From NCBI RefSeq assembly GCF_900104485.1, contig NZ_FMXQ01000002.1:620001-684000 (forward strand): 64,000 bases of DNA. The letters are read 5' to 3'. Below the pieces are notes generated by a model. That model made no database searches and was not told the origin of the DNA. It worked only from the letters and a program-made list of their open reading frames with translations. Both the position numbers and the translations under genes were made by a program. Every line of letters starts with the position of its first letter. Positions within the stretch are counted from its first letter, which is position 1. Below are positions 16,828 through 24,442 of the stretch, piece by piece. The DNA is from Bauldia litoralis (GTDB taxonomy: Bacteria > Pseudomonadota > Alphaproteobacteria > Rhizobiales > Kaistiaceae).

Positions 16828-17510
16828 TGGACCGCCTCCGGGCCGTCAACCGTCGCGCGGAAGCGTGCGCCTATTCCGGAGCGCGCCAGGTAGTGCCCCG
16901 TTGCCCCGTCGTGGTCGAGGATCGCGGCAAGATCGTCCGGTCGGTCGATGTCATGGGCAAGTTCGGGGACGTCCAGACCGCGCCAGCCTATTCCCCGCGC
17001 CTCCGCCGCCCGCTGATGGAGATGATAGCTGCCGGCGCCGAAGCAGAACGGAACCAGGTCGACCGGCCGGGCCACCATCGCGTTCGTACCTTGCCGCCTC
17101 CTGTCCGGAACCAGAGTCAGCGGCGGTCCGTCGGCAGCGGTTGCCAAGAGACTTTCGATTGCAAGCGGGGTGGCGAGCGGAAGATCCGCGTGGAGAACCA
17201 GCATCGACGCGGCCCGCTCACCCAGGAGGGTCGCCGCCGCTCTCGCGACCGCGGCGGTGGTGCCATCGTCAGTCGGATCGGCAAGAACACGAAAGCCGTG
17301 ATCCTGCCCCAACGCGGCAAAGCCGTCATCGCCGGTCACCAGCATGACGCCGGACAGCCCGCGCACCGCCGACAGAGCGGTCAGAACGTCACGAACCATC
17401 GCTTCGGCAAGGTCGGCGCGCTCCATCGGCCCAAGCAGCGACGCAAGCCGCTGCTTGGCCGCCTCGCGACGCTTGATCGGGACGACGCACCAGGGCGCCA
17501 CGGGAGTCAT
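16824..17510 (-). CDS. cofC: 2-phospho-L-lactate (or 3-phosphoglycerate/PEP) guanylyltransferase CofC
   Basis: 228-aa nucleotidyltransferase of the CofC/FbiD family that activates a three-carbon phospho-acid with GTP for F420 side-chain assembly. Family segments visible are VVPIKRREAAKQRLASLLGP (residues 8-27), LVTGDDGFAALG, and LVLHADLPLATPLAIESLL with the metal-binding Asp. It overlaps cofD by four bases and cofGH by four. Whether it uses phospholactate, phosphoenolpyruvate or 3-phosphoglycerate cannot be read directly; the last gives the 3PG-F420 found in some proteobacteria. Confidence 0.92.
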   Translation of the reverse strand: MTPVAPWCVVPIKRREAAKQRLASLLGPMERADLAEAMVRDVLTALSAVRGLSGVMLVTGDDGFAALGQDHGFRVLADPTDDGTTAAVARAAATLLGERAASMLVLHADLPLATPLAIESLLATAADGPPLTLVPDRRRQGTNAMVARPVDLVPFCFGAGSYHLHQRAAEARGIGWRGLDVPELAHDIDRPDDLAAILDHDGATGHYLARSGIGARFRATVDGPEAVQ

Positions 17511-18469
17511 GTCCGAGGCTCCAGTCGACCGGCGAATGCCAGGACCGAACGGGCGAGCGCCTCACGATCCGCCATGCTTTGCATCAGCGTCGGCACGACA
17601 TCGACCGCCACCGGGAATGCCGCCCTGTCGGCTGCGTCTTTGTCGTCGAGCACGAAGCCATCGATCAGGCCCTCATAGTGGGAAGCCACCGCAAGGGCCG
17701 TTACCGGGATATCCAGTTCCGCCATGATCTTGGCGGTCGGTCCCTTGACCGCCTGTCCGCCGATGATCGGCGTCACCGCGACAACGGGAGCCGACGTCGA
17801 ACGGATCGCCGCGCGCATCCCCGGCACCGCGAGGATCGGATCGACACTGAGAAAGGGATTGGACGGGCAGATGACTACAGCGCGCACATCGGGATCGGCA
17901 AGCGCCGCCAGCACCCGCGGGCTCGGCCGGGCGGTTTCGGCACCGTCGAAACGGATCCGCTCGACCCGGGGCTCGCATCGGCGGCCGACGAAATAGCGCT
18001 GGAAGCCCAGCACGCCCTCATCGGTCTCGACGAAGGTCCGAACCGGGTCGTCGCTCATCGGCAGGATCTCGGCGGCAATGCCAAGTCGCCGCGCCAGGTC
18101 GGAGGTTATTGTCGTCAGCGTCTCGCCGGCCTTCAGGCGGAGCGTGCGCTGCACATGCATGGCGAGATCGGCGTCACCCAGGTTGAACCAGTCTTCGCCG
18201 CCAAGTGCCTTGAGCGCGGCCATGAAGGCCCAGGTCTCGTTCGCCCGGCCCCAGCCGCGCTCGCGGTCGGCGAGATCGGCGAGCGTGTAGACGACCGTGT
18301 CGATGTCCGGCGAGACATGCAGCCCGAGATGCTCGAAATCGTCGCCCGTGTTGACCACCACGGTAAGCTGCTCCGGCGTCAGGATCCGATAGAGCCCGAG
18401 GGCCAGCTTGGCGCCGCCGACGCCGCCGCAGATGGCGACGACCTTGCCTGGGATCTCGCTCTTGCTCAT
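17507..18469 (-). CDS. cofD: 2-phospho-L-lactate transferase CofD
   Basis: 320-aa enzyme that transfers the phospholactyl-type moiety onto FO to give F420-0. The glycine-rich N-terminal GGVGGAKLALGLY, the NTGDDFEHLGLHVSPDIDT segment and CPSNPFLSVDPIL near residue 200 are the CofD landmarks for binding FO and the guanylylated donor. It starts with ATG at 18469, overlapping cofE by four bases. Length and motifs are normal, so the enzyme should be functional. Confidence 0.95.
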   Translation of the reverse strand: MSKSEIPGKVVAICGGVGGAKLALGLYRILTPEQLTVVVNTGDDFEHLGLHVSPDIDTVVYTLADLADRERGWGRANETWAFMAALKALGGEDWFNLGDADLAMHVQRTLRLKAGETLTTITSDLARRLGIAAEILPMSDDPVRTFVETDEGVLGFQRYFVGRRCEPRVERIRFDGAETARPSPRVLAALADPDVRAVVICPSNPFLSVDPILAVPGMRAAIRSTSAPVVAVTPIIGGQAVKGPTAKIMAELDIPVTALAVASHYEGLIDGFVLDDKDAADRAAFPVAVDVVPTLMQSMADREALARSVLAFAGRLEPRT

Positions 18470-19236
18470 CGGAAGAGGTCCCGTTCCTTCGGCCGGATCA
18501 GCGCCGCGGCGGGCATGGCATCGCGATCCCAGGCGAGGCCGCGCACCAGAACGGCGGGCAGTCCTTCGTCCGCCTGGCCCATGACCAGCGATGCGGCGGC
18601 GGCGATCTCGTCGGCGAAGCCGATCTCGGTTCCGCGCAATTCACGGCCGAACAAGTCCGCCTCCCCGGTCCGCACGACCAGCGACGGAAGCCCCGCCGCG
18701 CCGATCGCCACTCCGGTCACCCCATGGCGCCACGCGCGGCCGAAACTGTCGGCGATGACGACCCCGATATCGACGCCGAACCGCTCGTCCAGCGCCTGCT
18801 TGAGCCGCAGCGCCGATCCATCGGGATCCTCCGGCAGGAGCAGCGCCAGCTCCCGGCCCTCCGGATGCCGGATATTCGACTGGTCGATCCCGGCATTGGC
18901 CATCACCAGCCCGAGCCGGTGAACCACGATCATGATGCCCGGGACATTGCGCAGGATCGTCCCGGATTCCGACAGGATGAGTTCGACCAGGCGCGGTTCC
19001 TTGCCGGAGACCGCCGCCAGTTCCCTGGCCCGGGCCGAAGGGACGACGGTGGCGAGATCGACCAGCCGGCCCTCTGCCTTGGAAACGATCTTCTGGGCGA
19101 TGACGAGCACATCCCGGTCGCGCGGACCGATGTCCGCCGCCAGGAGCGACCTCGCCAGCATCGCCGGCAGGTCATCGCCAGCTTCGACCGGTGGAAGGCC
19201 GGGCAACGCCGAAAGGGTAACGGTCGGGACAGTCAT
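18466..19236 (-). CDS. cofE: Coenzyme F420-0:L-glutamate ligase CofE
   Basis: 256-aa GTP-dependent ligase that adds gamma-linked glutamates to F420-0. Conserved segments are DVLVIAQKIVSKAEGRLVDL, LVMANAGIDQSNI and the metal/GTP site VVIADSFGRAWRHGVTGVA. It is the stand-alone form without the C-terminal nitroreductase-like domain of actinobacterial FbiB. It is therefore not clear from sequence whether the dehydro-F420 reduction step found in Actinobacteria is needed here or handled elsewhere. It lies four bases after npdG and overlaps cofD. Confidence 0.95.
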   Translation of the reverse strand: MTVPTVTLSALPGLPPVEAGDDLPAMLARSLLAADIGPRDRDVLVIAQKIVSKAEGRLVDLATVVPSARARELAAVSGKEPRLVELILSESGTILRNVPGIMIVVHRLGLVMANAGIDQSNIRHPEGRELALLLPEDPDGSALRLKQALDERFGVDIGVVIADSFGRAWRHGVTGVAIGAAGLPSLVVRTGEADLFGRELRGTEIGFADEIAAAASLVMGQADEGLPAVLVRGLAWDRDAMPAAALIRPKERDLFR

Positions 19237-19239
19237 TCG

Positions 19240-19911
19240 TCAGCTTGGCTTTGCGGTCCCGGTGATCCGGATGCCGGCTCCATCGATCTTGTAGCGACGA
19301 TTGATGCCGATAAGTACACTGGTCAGGGCCTCCGCGACCACCGAATTCGCCAGAGGACCTGCCTCGAGGCCGCGCAGCCCCATCGCGTCCACCAGCGTGA
19401 CGACGATGGCTCGCGCATCCTTGTCGTTGCCGCAGACCAGAACGTCGCAGTCGACGGCTTCGTCCTTTTGCAGCCTGTGCGCCGCAACGTTGTGGAGCGC
19501 CGACACCACCCGGACATCGGACCCAAGACGGTTCTGCGTCGCCACGGCAACCGATCCCTCCGGCGGCAGATGCACGGTGGAAACCTTGGGCGGCTGCAAG
19601 GGCACCGTCGTATCGACGACGATCTTGCCGGACACCACTGGCCCGATTTCGTCGAGGATCGCCGCGTGGCTGGCGAAGGGCACGGCAAGGAAGACGACCT
19701 CCGCCCGAGCGGCCGCCTCGCTGTTTGTGGCGCCGACGATTGCGCTGCCGCCAAGCGCGGCATTCATCTCCGCCGCCGCCGCAACGGCCCTGGCCGCGTC
19801 GCGCGAGCCGATCACCACCGGGTATCCGGCCAGCGCCAGCCGGCGTGCGATCCCCAGCCCGAGGGCGCCAGTGCCGCCGATGACCGCCACGACGGTCGAT
19901 TGATCACCCAT
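19240..19911 (-). CDS. npdG: F420:NADP oxidoreductase (NpdG/Fno type)
   Basis: 223-aa Rossmann-fold enzyme that moves hydride between NADPH and F420. The nucleotide-binding motif is IGGTGALGLGIARRLALAG, with SRD after the second strand (consistent with NADP). VFLAVPFASHAAILDEI, VDTTVPLQ and the C-terminal NSVVAEALTSVLIGINRRYK are family features. The start at 19911 follows AGGAGAGAG; longer in-frame readings run through the neighbouring gene. Since no F420-dependent glucose-6-phosphate dehydrogenase is in the window, this is the apparent source of F420H2 for the oxidoreductase at the head of the operon. Confidence 0.92.
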   Translation of the reverse strand: MGDQSTVVAVIGGTGALGLGIARRLALAGYPVVIGSRDAARAVAAAAEMNAALGGSAIVGATNSEAAARAEVVFLAVPFASHAAILDEIGPVVSGKIVVDTTVPLQPPKVSTVHLPPEGSVAVATQNRLGSDVRVVSALHNVAAHRLQKDEAVDCDVLVCGNDKDARAIVVTLVDAMGLRGLEAGPLANSVVAEALTSVLIGINRRYKIDGAGIRITGTAKPS

Positions 19912-19934
19912 GAACTCTCTCCTGCTGGCCCTGC

Positions 19935-21110
19935 TCAGGCCTTGATGACCAGATCGCGCGGAAACCGGGTCATCACCTCGGGGCTGCCGTTTTCGGTCAC
20001 GCGAAACGTCTCGCTCAATTCGAACCCCCGGTCGTCCTCCCACATACCGAGGATCATGTGAAAGCACATATCGGGCCGCAACACCGTGCGATCGCCCTCC
20101 CGCAGGCTTGCGGTCCTTTCGCCCCAGTCGGGCGGGTAGTTCAGCCCGATCGAGTAGCCGATGCGGGAGGCCTTCTCGTAGCCGGCGCGAGTAATTACAG
20201 CGCGCCATGCAGCTTCGACCTCCTCGCAGGTCACGCCGGCCCGGGCCGCTTCGAGCGCGGTTTCGAGACCTTCCTCGACAACCGCGGCAAGCTTCAGCAG
20301 ATGGTCCGGCGGGCGGCCCAGATAGACGGTCCGGGCGAGAGCGGCGTGGTACCGGTTATGGCAGCCGCCAAGTTCGAGATAGGCGACACTGTCCTGTTCG
20401 TAACGGTCGCCCGACCAGGTCAGGTGCGGCGCGGCGCTCTTGGCGCCGCTGGGAACAGAGGGCAATGCCGCGGGATAGTCGCCCCAGAAGCCGGCGGTGC
20501 CATGGACTTGCGCAGCCATGATCTCGGCCACGGCATCGCATTCGCGGACGCCCGGCGCCACCGCGTCGATGCCCACTTTCATCGCTTCCGAGACGATATC
20601 CGCCGCGCCACGCATCATGGCGATCTCGGCCGGCGACTTGACGATACGCGCCCATCCGACAAGACGGTGGGCATTGACGAAGCGCGCCGACGGCAAGCCG
20701 GCGACCAGTTCGGCATGGGCCTGTGCGGTATAGTACCAGGAGTCCATTTCGACGCCGATCCGCGCCGAACCGAGTTTCCGGCGGAGCAGTTCCCCGGCGA
20801 CTAAAGCCGCCGGATGCAGCGTCTCGGAGTCGACATGGCTCTCCGGATAGGCAACGAGGCTGTCTTCGTCGAGCCAACTCGTCAGCCGCGCCCCTGGCGC
20901 GTCCATTCCCCGACCGATCCATAGCGGCTGCTCGCGGTCGCCAATCACCACGACATACTGGTGCACATAGAATGACCAGCCGTCGTATCCGGTCAGGTAA
21001 TTGAGACTCGCGGGATCGGCGAGGACGAGCACATCGGCCCCGGCCTCGCCCATCGACGCCTTCACCCGCGCAAGCCGCGCGGCATACTCCGCTTTCGAAA
21101 ACGCGCTCAT
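19935..21110 (-). CDS. M24 pita-bread hydrolase resembling ectoine hydrolase (DoeA/EutD)
   Basis: 391-aa protein with a creatinase N-terminal domain (about 1-155) and a pita-bread catalytic domain (160-391). Several segments look like ectoine hydrolase DoeA/EutD as I remember it: TGYDGWSFYVHQ (40-51), SAAPHLTWSGDRYEQD (225-240) and GLNYPPDWGERTASLR (322-337). The metal ligands of true M24 aminopeptidases are missing: the first Asp region reads YLELGG (244-249), the second ALARTV (257-262), and the usual GHGxG is GYSIG (318-322). EutD is likewise metal independent. It is embedded in the F420 operon between the LLM oxidoreductase and npdG. It may open a cyclic amidine or hydrolyse an amide; ectoine itself is one candidate. 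Confidence 0.75.
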   Translation of the reverse strand: MSAFSKAEYAARLARVKASMGEAGADVLVLADPASLNYLTGYDGWSFYVHQYVVVIGDREQPLWIGRGMDAPGARLTSWLDEDSLVAYPESHVDSETLHPAALVAGELLRRKLGSARIGVEMDSWYYTAQAHAELVAGLPSARFVNAHRLVGWARIVKSPAEIAMMRGAADIVSEAMKVGIDAVAPGVRECDAVAEIMAAQVHGTAGFWGDYPAALPSVPSGAKSAAPHLTWSGDRYEQDSVAYLELGGCHNRYHAALARTVYLGRPPDHLLKLAAVVEEGLETALEAARAGVTCEEVEAAWRAVITRAGYEKASRIGYSIGLNYPPDWGERTASLREGDRTVLRPDMCFHMILGMWEDDRGFELSETFRVTENGSPEVMTRFPRDLVIKA

Positions 21111-21140
21111 CCTAAGTGGCCCACCGGGCCTGGGCGCGGC

Positions 21141-22058
21141 TCAGAACAATTCCGGGAAATTGGCGTGGAATGCCCGCACCGCGTCGATATGCGCCTGCGG
21201 GTTGGCCAATCCACCGATCGCCGCCTTGTTCCAGCGCTTCTCTTCCTCGACCCAGCGCTCCGGCATTGTGTTGATGGTGATGTGCGTCGCACCGATCCTG
21301 CGCCAATCGTCGATCTCGGTGCGGAGCTCTTCCGGCGTCCGATCGATGATCGTCATGGTCGCCTCGATGCCGATCGTGTCGGGATCGCGTCCATAGGAGA
21401 CTGCCATCTCTCTCATCGCATCGATGCTTCGCTTGCCGAGATCGTCGGCCTGGAAATTCGGCAGCCAGCCGTCACCGAGCTGCGCCGTCCGCCGGATCGC
21501 CGCCTTGGAGATGCCGCCGATCCAGATCGGGATCGGACGCTGGATCGGCAACGGGTTGATGCCGCCGTCCTCGATCCGGTGATACTCACCCTCGTAGGTG
21601 ATCAGATCGGAGGTCCACAGCTTGCGAAGAACGTCGATCTGCTCATCGACACGCTTGCCGCGATTGCCGAAATCCTCGCCGCAGGCTTCGAACTCCTCCG
21701 GCTTGACCCCGACGCCGATGCCGAGGCGCAAACGCCCGTTCGACAACACGTCCACTTCCGCTGCCTGCTTGGCGACAAGCGCCGTGCCACGCATCGGGAG
21801 CACCAGGATCCCGGTGACGAATTCGATCCGGGTGGTCACCGCGGCGAGATATCCGAAGAGGACAAAGATCTCGTGGAACATGTCCTCCGCGTCATGGACG
21901 TATTTCCAGTCCGGCCGGCTTTTCTTGTTGAGTCCGATGATCTGGTCGAAGCTGGTCAGATGCGTGTAGCCGAGGTCGTCTGCAGCTTGCGAGAAATCCC
22001 GGATGCTGACCGGATCGAGGCCGATCTCAAACTGCGGGAACAGTGCACCAATCTTCAT
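21141..22058 (-). CDS. LLM-class F420-dependent oxidoreductase
   Basis: 305-aa TIM-barrel protein of the luciferase-like superfamily. It opens MKIGALFPQFEIGLDPVSIR. Family segments include FVTGILVLPMRGTALVAKQA (strand and helix with the non-prolyl cis region), LSNGRLRLGIGVGVKPEEFE and PIPIWIGGISKAAIRR. It resembles the Rv2161c-type F420-dependent family. Being the first gene of the F420 operon argues for F420 rather than FMN. AGGAAGG precedes the ATG. The substrate is unknown; such enzymes reduce or oxidise a C-C, C-O or C-N bond. The M24 hydrolase gene follows 30 bases later, suggesting consecutive steps. Confidence 0.85.
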   Translation of the reverse strand: MKIGALFPQFEIGLDPVSIRDFSQAADDLGYTHLTSFDQIIGLNKKSRPDWKYVHDAEDMFHEIFVLFGYLAAVTTRIEFVTGILVLPMRGTALVAKQAAEVDVLSNGRLRLGIGVGVKPEEFEACGEDFGNRGKRVDEQIDVLRKLWTSDLITYEGEYHRIEDGGINPLPIQRPIPIWIGGISKAAIRRTAQLGDGWLPNFQADDLGKRSIDAMREMAVSYGRDPDTIGIEATMTIIDRTPEELRTEIDDWRRIGATHITINTMPERWVEEEKRWNKAAIGGLANPQAHIDAVRAFHANFPELF

Positions 22059-22279
22059 TTACACGCCTTCCTAGAAGCAGATTCAACGTCTTGCCGGTGT
22101 CGTATCACACCTCGGTTTGCGGCCGAAAGAACCATGCTTCCGTGGCCATCGCCTCCGGACGAGGGTCGTGGATGACAGATGACCTTTCTACGCCCATAAT
22201 TTCTACTCGGAATGGTCGGGTTCGATGATTACTCGTCCCCATGCCGAAGCATCCGACAAGCGAAGGAGCACATCGGGAC

Positions 22280-22732
22280 ATGAATCTCTGGCGTCGCCTT
22301 TCGAGACTTTGCCTTGCCGCCGCGGCCGGAGCGCTCTTGCCGCTTCAGCCGGCTCTTTCGCAGGATCAGGGCGCCGGCCAATATGCCGGCCAGTGGGGCT
22401 GCCGCTACAGCATGGAGCCGTTCAGCAAGAACCCGATCGATACCCACTACTGGGAATTCGGCATCATCCTGCAGCCGGACAGCACCTACGCCATGCAGGG
22501 CTTCTACTACAGCCCGTCACTGGGCGTTCAGATCCCCGTCCAGGGTCAGGGCCGCTGGGGCATGACCGCCAACGGTCCGCGCGGCACGGCGATATCGGTA
22601 TCAGGCCAGCTCCTGCGGCAGGACGCGGGCTGGCAGCCCTTCGAGTTCATGGTCACGCCGGCCGACAACCGTAATCTCTACCTGCAATTCCGGGGCAATA
22701 CCCACATGACCAACATCAGCTGCCAACGCTGA
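22280..22732 (+). CDS. Small secreted protein of unknown function
   Basis: 150-aa protein, not recognised. A clear signal peptide (MNLWRRLSRLCLAAAAGALL, cleavage near residue 28 after ALS) precedes a 120-residue mature part rich in Gln, Gly and aromatic residues, with two cysteines (WGCRY near residue 43 and the C-terminal ISCQR). These could form a disulfide closing a beta barrel or sandwich. An AGGAG at 22264-22268 supports the start at 22280 over an in-frame ATG 13 codons earlier. It is divergent from the F420 operon and convergent with the L,D-transpeptidase gene. Confidence 0.6.
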   Translation: MNLWRRLSRLCLAAAAGALLPLQPALSQDQGAGQYAGQWGCRYSMEPFSKNPIDTHYWEFGIILQPDSTYAMQGFYYSPSLGVQIPVQGQGRWGMTANGPRGTAISVSGQLLRQDAGWQPFEFMVTPADNRNLYLQFRGNTHMTNISCQR

Positions 22733-22765
22733 CAGGCAGCCACCGGGCCTGGCCGCCTTGCGCCC

Positions 22766-24430
22766 CTACCAGGCGATCGACTGGCCACCGAGCGCGGCGA
22801 TCAGCTTCTCGTCCTGCGAATAGACGTCTGCCCGAAAATTCGGGACACCCTGGTCCACCCAGGCAGTAAAGTAGGTGATGTGAACCGGGAGCGGCTTCTC
22901 CAGGCTGACCACCGTCCGCTGGCCGCTGCCGACGACCTGGTTCACCCGTCCAATATCCCACCCTGACAACCCACCGGCGGCGAGCACCGGCGGCGCCAAT
23001 TCGAGCGGCCGCGACAGGCGCACGCAGCCATGGCTGAAGGCGCGATCGGCACGGCTGAACAGGCTCTTTGACGGCGTATCGTGGAGATAGACGTTGAACT
23101 GGTTGGGGAACATGTACTTCACCTGCCCGAGCGCGTTGTTCGGGCCGGGCCGCTGCCGGAGCCGGAACGGGAAGTTGCCCGGTCCGTACTGGTTCCAGTT
23201 GATCGACGTCAGGGGATAGACCGTGTCGCCACGCACCGCCTCGAAGCCGGCCGCCGCGCGGGCACCGGGATTCTTGCGCAGCTTCGGCAACTCCTCCTTC
23301 AGGGCGATGCTCGACGGCACGTTCCAGTAGGGATTGAACTCGAGGTAGCGGATCTCGTCGCTGAAGACCGGCGTCCGGTGATAGGGCTTGCCGACCACCA
23401 CCGCCATCTTCTCCTCGACCTTGCCATCGCTGACGCGTGTCAGTTCGAAGCCGGCGATGTTGACCATCACGTATTTCTCGCCGAGCGACTCCGGCATCCA
23501 GCGCCAGCGTTCCATTGCGACGATGATTTCCTGGATGCGATCCTCGACAGGCACATTGAGCGCGACGATGGTGCCCCGCCCGACGAGGCCATCGATCTCG
23601 AGCCCGTGCCGCGCCTGGAAGCTTCTGACGATCGCAACGAGTTCGTCGTCATAGAGGTCTTCCGCGCCAACCGGTGCCTCGGGCGAAGCGCCGTCGGTCA
23701 CCGCGAGACGGGCGCGCAGCATCGGCACACGCGGATCGGTCATGCCGGGCTTCAGCGTTTCGCCCATCGGGACCTGCGGCCACCCGCCAGCCTGGCCAAG
23801 GGCGCGATAGTCCCCGAGCGCGACGCGCAACTCTTCATATTCCGGGGCGCTCGGCTGCCAGCCGATGAAGAACTGGTCGAGGTTGCGTGCCGACGCCAGT
23901 TCCTCAAGCGCCGCCAGTTGATCGATCTCGCGCTTCTGGAGAAAGAAGTTGGGATCGACCTTGCGCGGCAGAAAACGCCCGACCCGGAGATCGGAGGCAT
24001 ATTCGAGGAAGGCCGCGGAAAAATGCAGTTCGATGATCGCACGACCGCGATCGTCGGTGACCGGAATGGCATCGCTGAGGTTGACGAGCTGCTCGGTCGG
24101 GTATGCGGCGGGGTCGAGGCCGTCATCGGCGGCCGACCGCATCCATTCAATGAAGGCCGGCGCCCGCTCATGCCCGAGCCACAGCAGTTCGCCGCCCTGG
24201 CCGGCATAATAGGCGGCTAGCGCTTCCTGGCGCTGGCGCACCGGCAGCGGCAGGTTCGGCTCGCTGGCCAGCAGGTCGACGATATTGACCCGAACCGTCG
24301 CCAGATCCTGGTCGGTCAAGCCGTCGAGGGCAGCGGCCGGCGAAACGCAACACGCAACGGCCAGCGCGAAGAAGACCGCGCGCAAACCACCGAACACCTG
24401 GGATGACCTGTTCAAATCGGACTCCGTCAT
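22766..24430 (-). CDS. Periplasmic L,D-transpeptidase (YcbB/LdtD-like)
   Basis: 554-aa cell-wall enzyme. A signal peptide (about 1-34, ALAVACCVSPAAALD) is followed by a scaffold domain, a peptidoglycan-binding-like region (RSFQARHGLEIDGLVGRGTI, about residues 270-290) and a YkuD catalytic domain with SHGCVRL at 466-472, nucleophile C469. Such enzymes make 3-3 cross-links between meso-diaminopimelate residues or attach proteins to peptidoglycan. The domain order is that of the YcbB branch found widely in Alphaproteobacteria. It lies 13 bases downstream of the adjacent binding-protein gene's stop strand, without evident functional link. Confidence 0.88.
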   Translation of the reverse strand: MTESDLNRSSQVFGGLRAVFFALAVACCVSPAAALDGLTDQDLATVRVNIVDLLASEPNLPLPVRQRQEALAAYYAGQGGELLWLGHERAPAFIEWMRSAADDGLDPAAYPTEQLVNLSDAIPVTDDRGRAIIELHFSAAFLEYASDLRVGRFLPRKVDPNFFLQKREIDQLAALEELASARNLDQFFIGWQPSAPEYEELRVALGDYRALGQAGGWPQVPMGETLKPGMTDPRVPMLRARLAVTDGASPEAPVGAEDLYDDELVAIVRSFQARHGLEIDGLVGRGTIVALNVPVEDRIQEIIVAMERWRWMPESLGEKYVMVNIAGFELTRVSDGKVEEKMAVVVGKPYHRTPVFSDEIRYLEFNPYWNVPSSIALKEELPKLRKNPGARAAAGFEAVRGDTVYPLTSINWNQYGPGNFPFRLRQRPGPNNALGQVKYMFPNQFNVYLHDTPSKSLFSRADRAFSHGCVRLSRPLELAPPVLAAGGLSGWDIGRVNQVVGSGQRTVVSLEKPLPVHITYFTAWVDQGVPNFRADVYSQDEKLIAALGGQSIAW

Positions 24431-24442
24431 TGTCTTGTCGCC

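Noticed and set aside
14539-16893. A 784-codon open frame opposite cofGH, and an 810-codon frame (25218-27650) opposite the P-type ATPase gene
   Set aside because: Composition rich in Arg, His, Gln and Asp is typical of antisense frames in high-GC DNA; no family motif is visible, while the opposite strand carries well-conserved enzymes.
19935-21110. Annotation as Xaa-Pro aminopeptidase
   Set aside because: The metal-binding Asp and His positions of that family are replaced; resemblance to DoeA/EutD is stronger.
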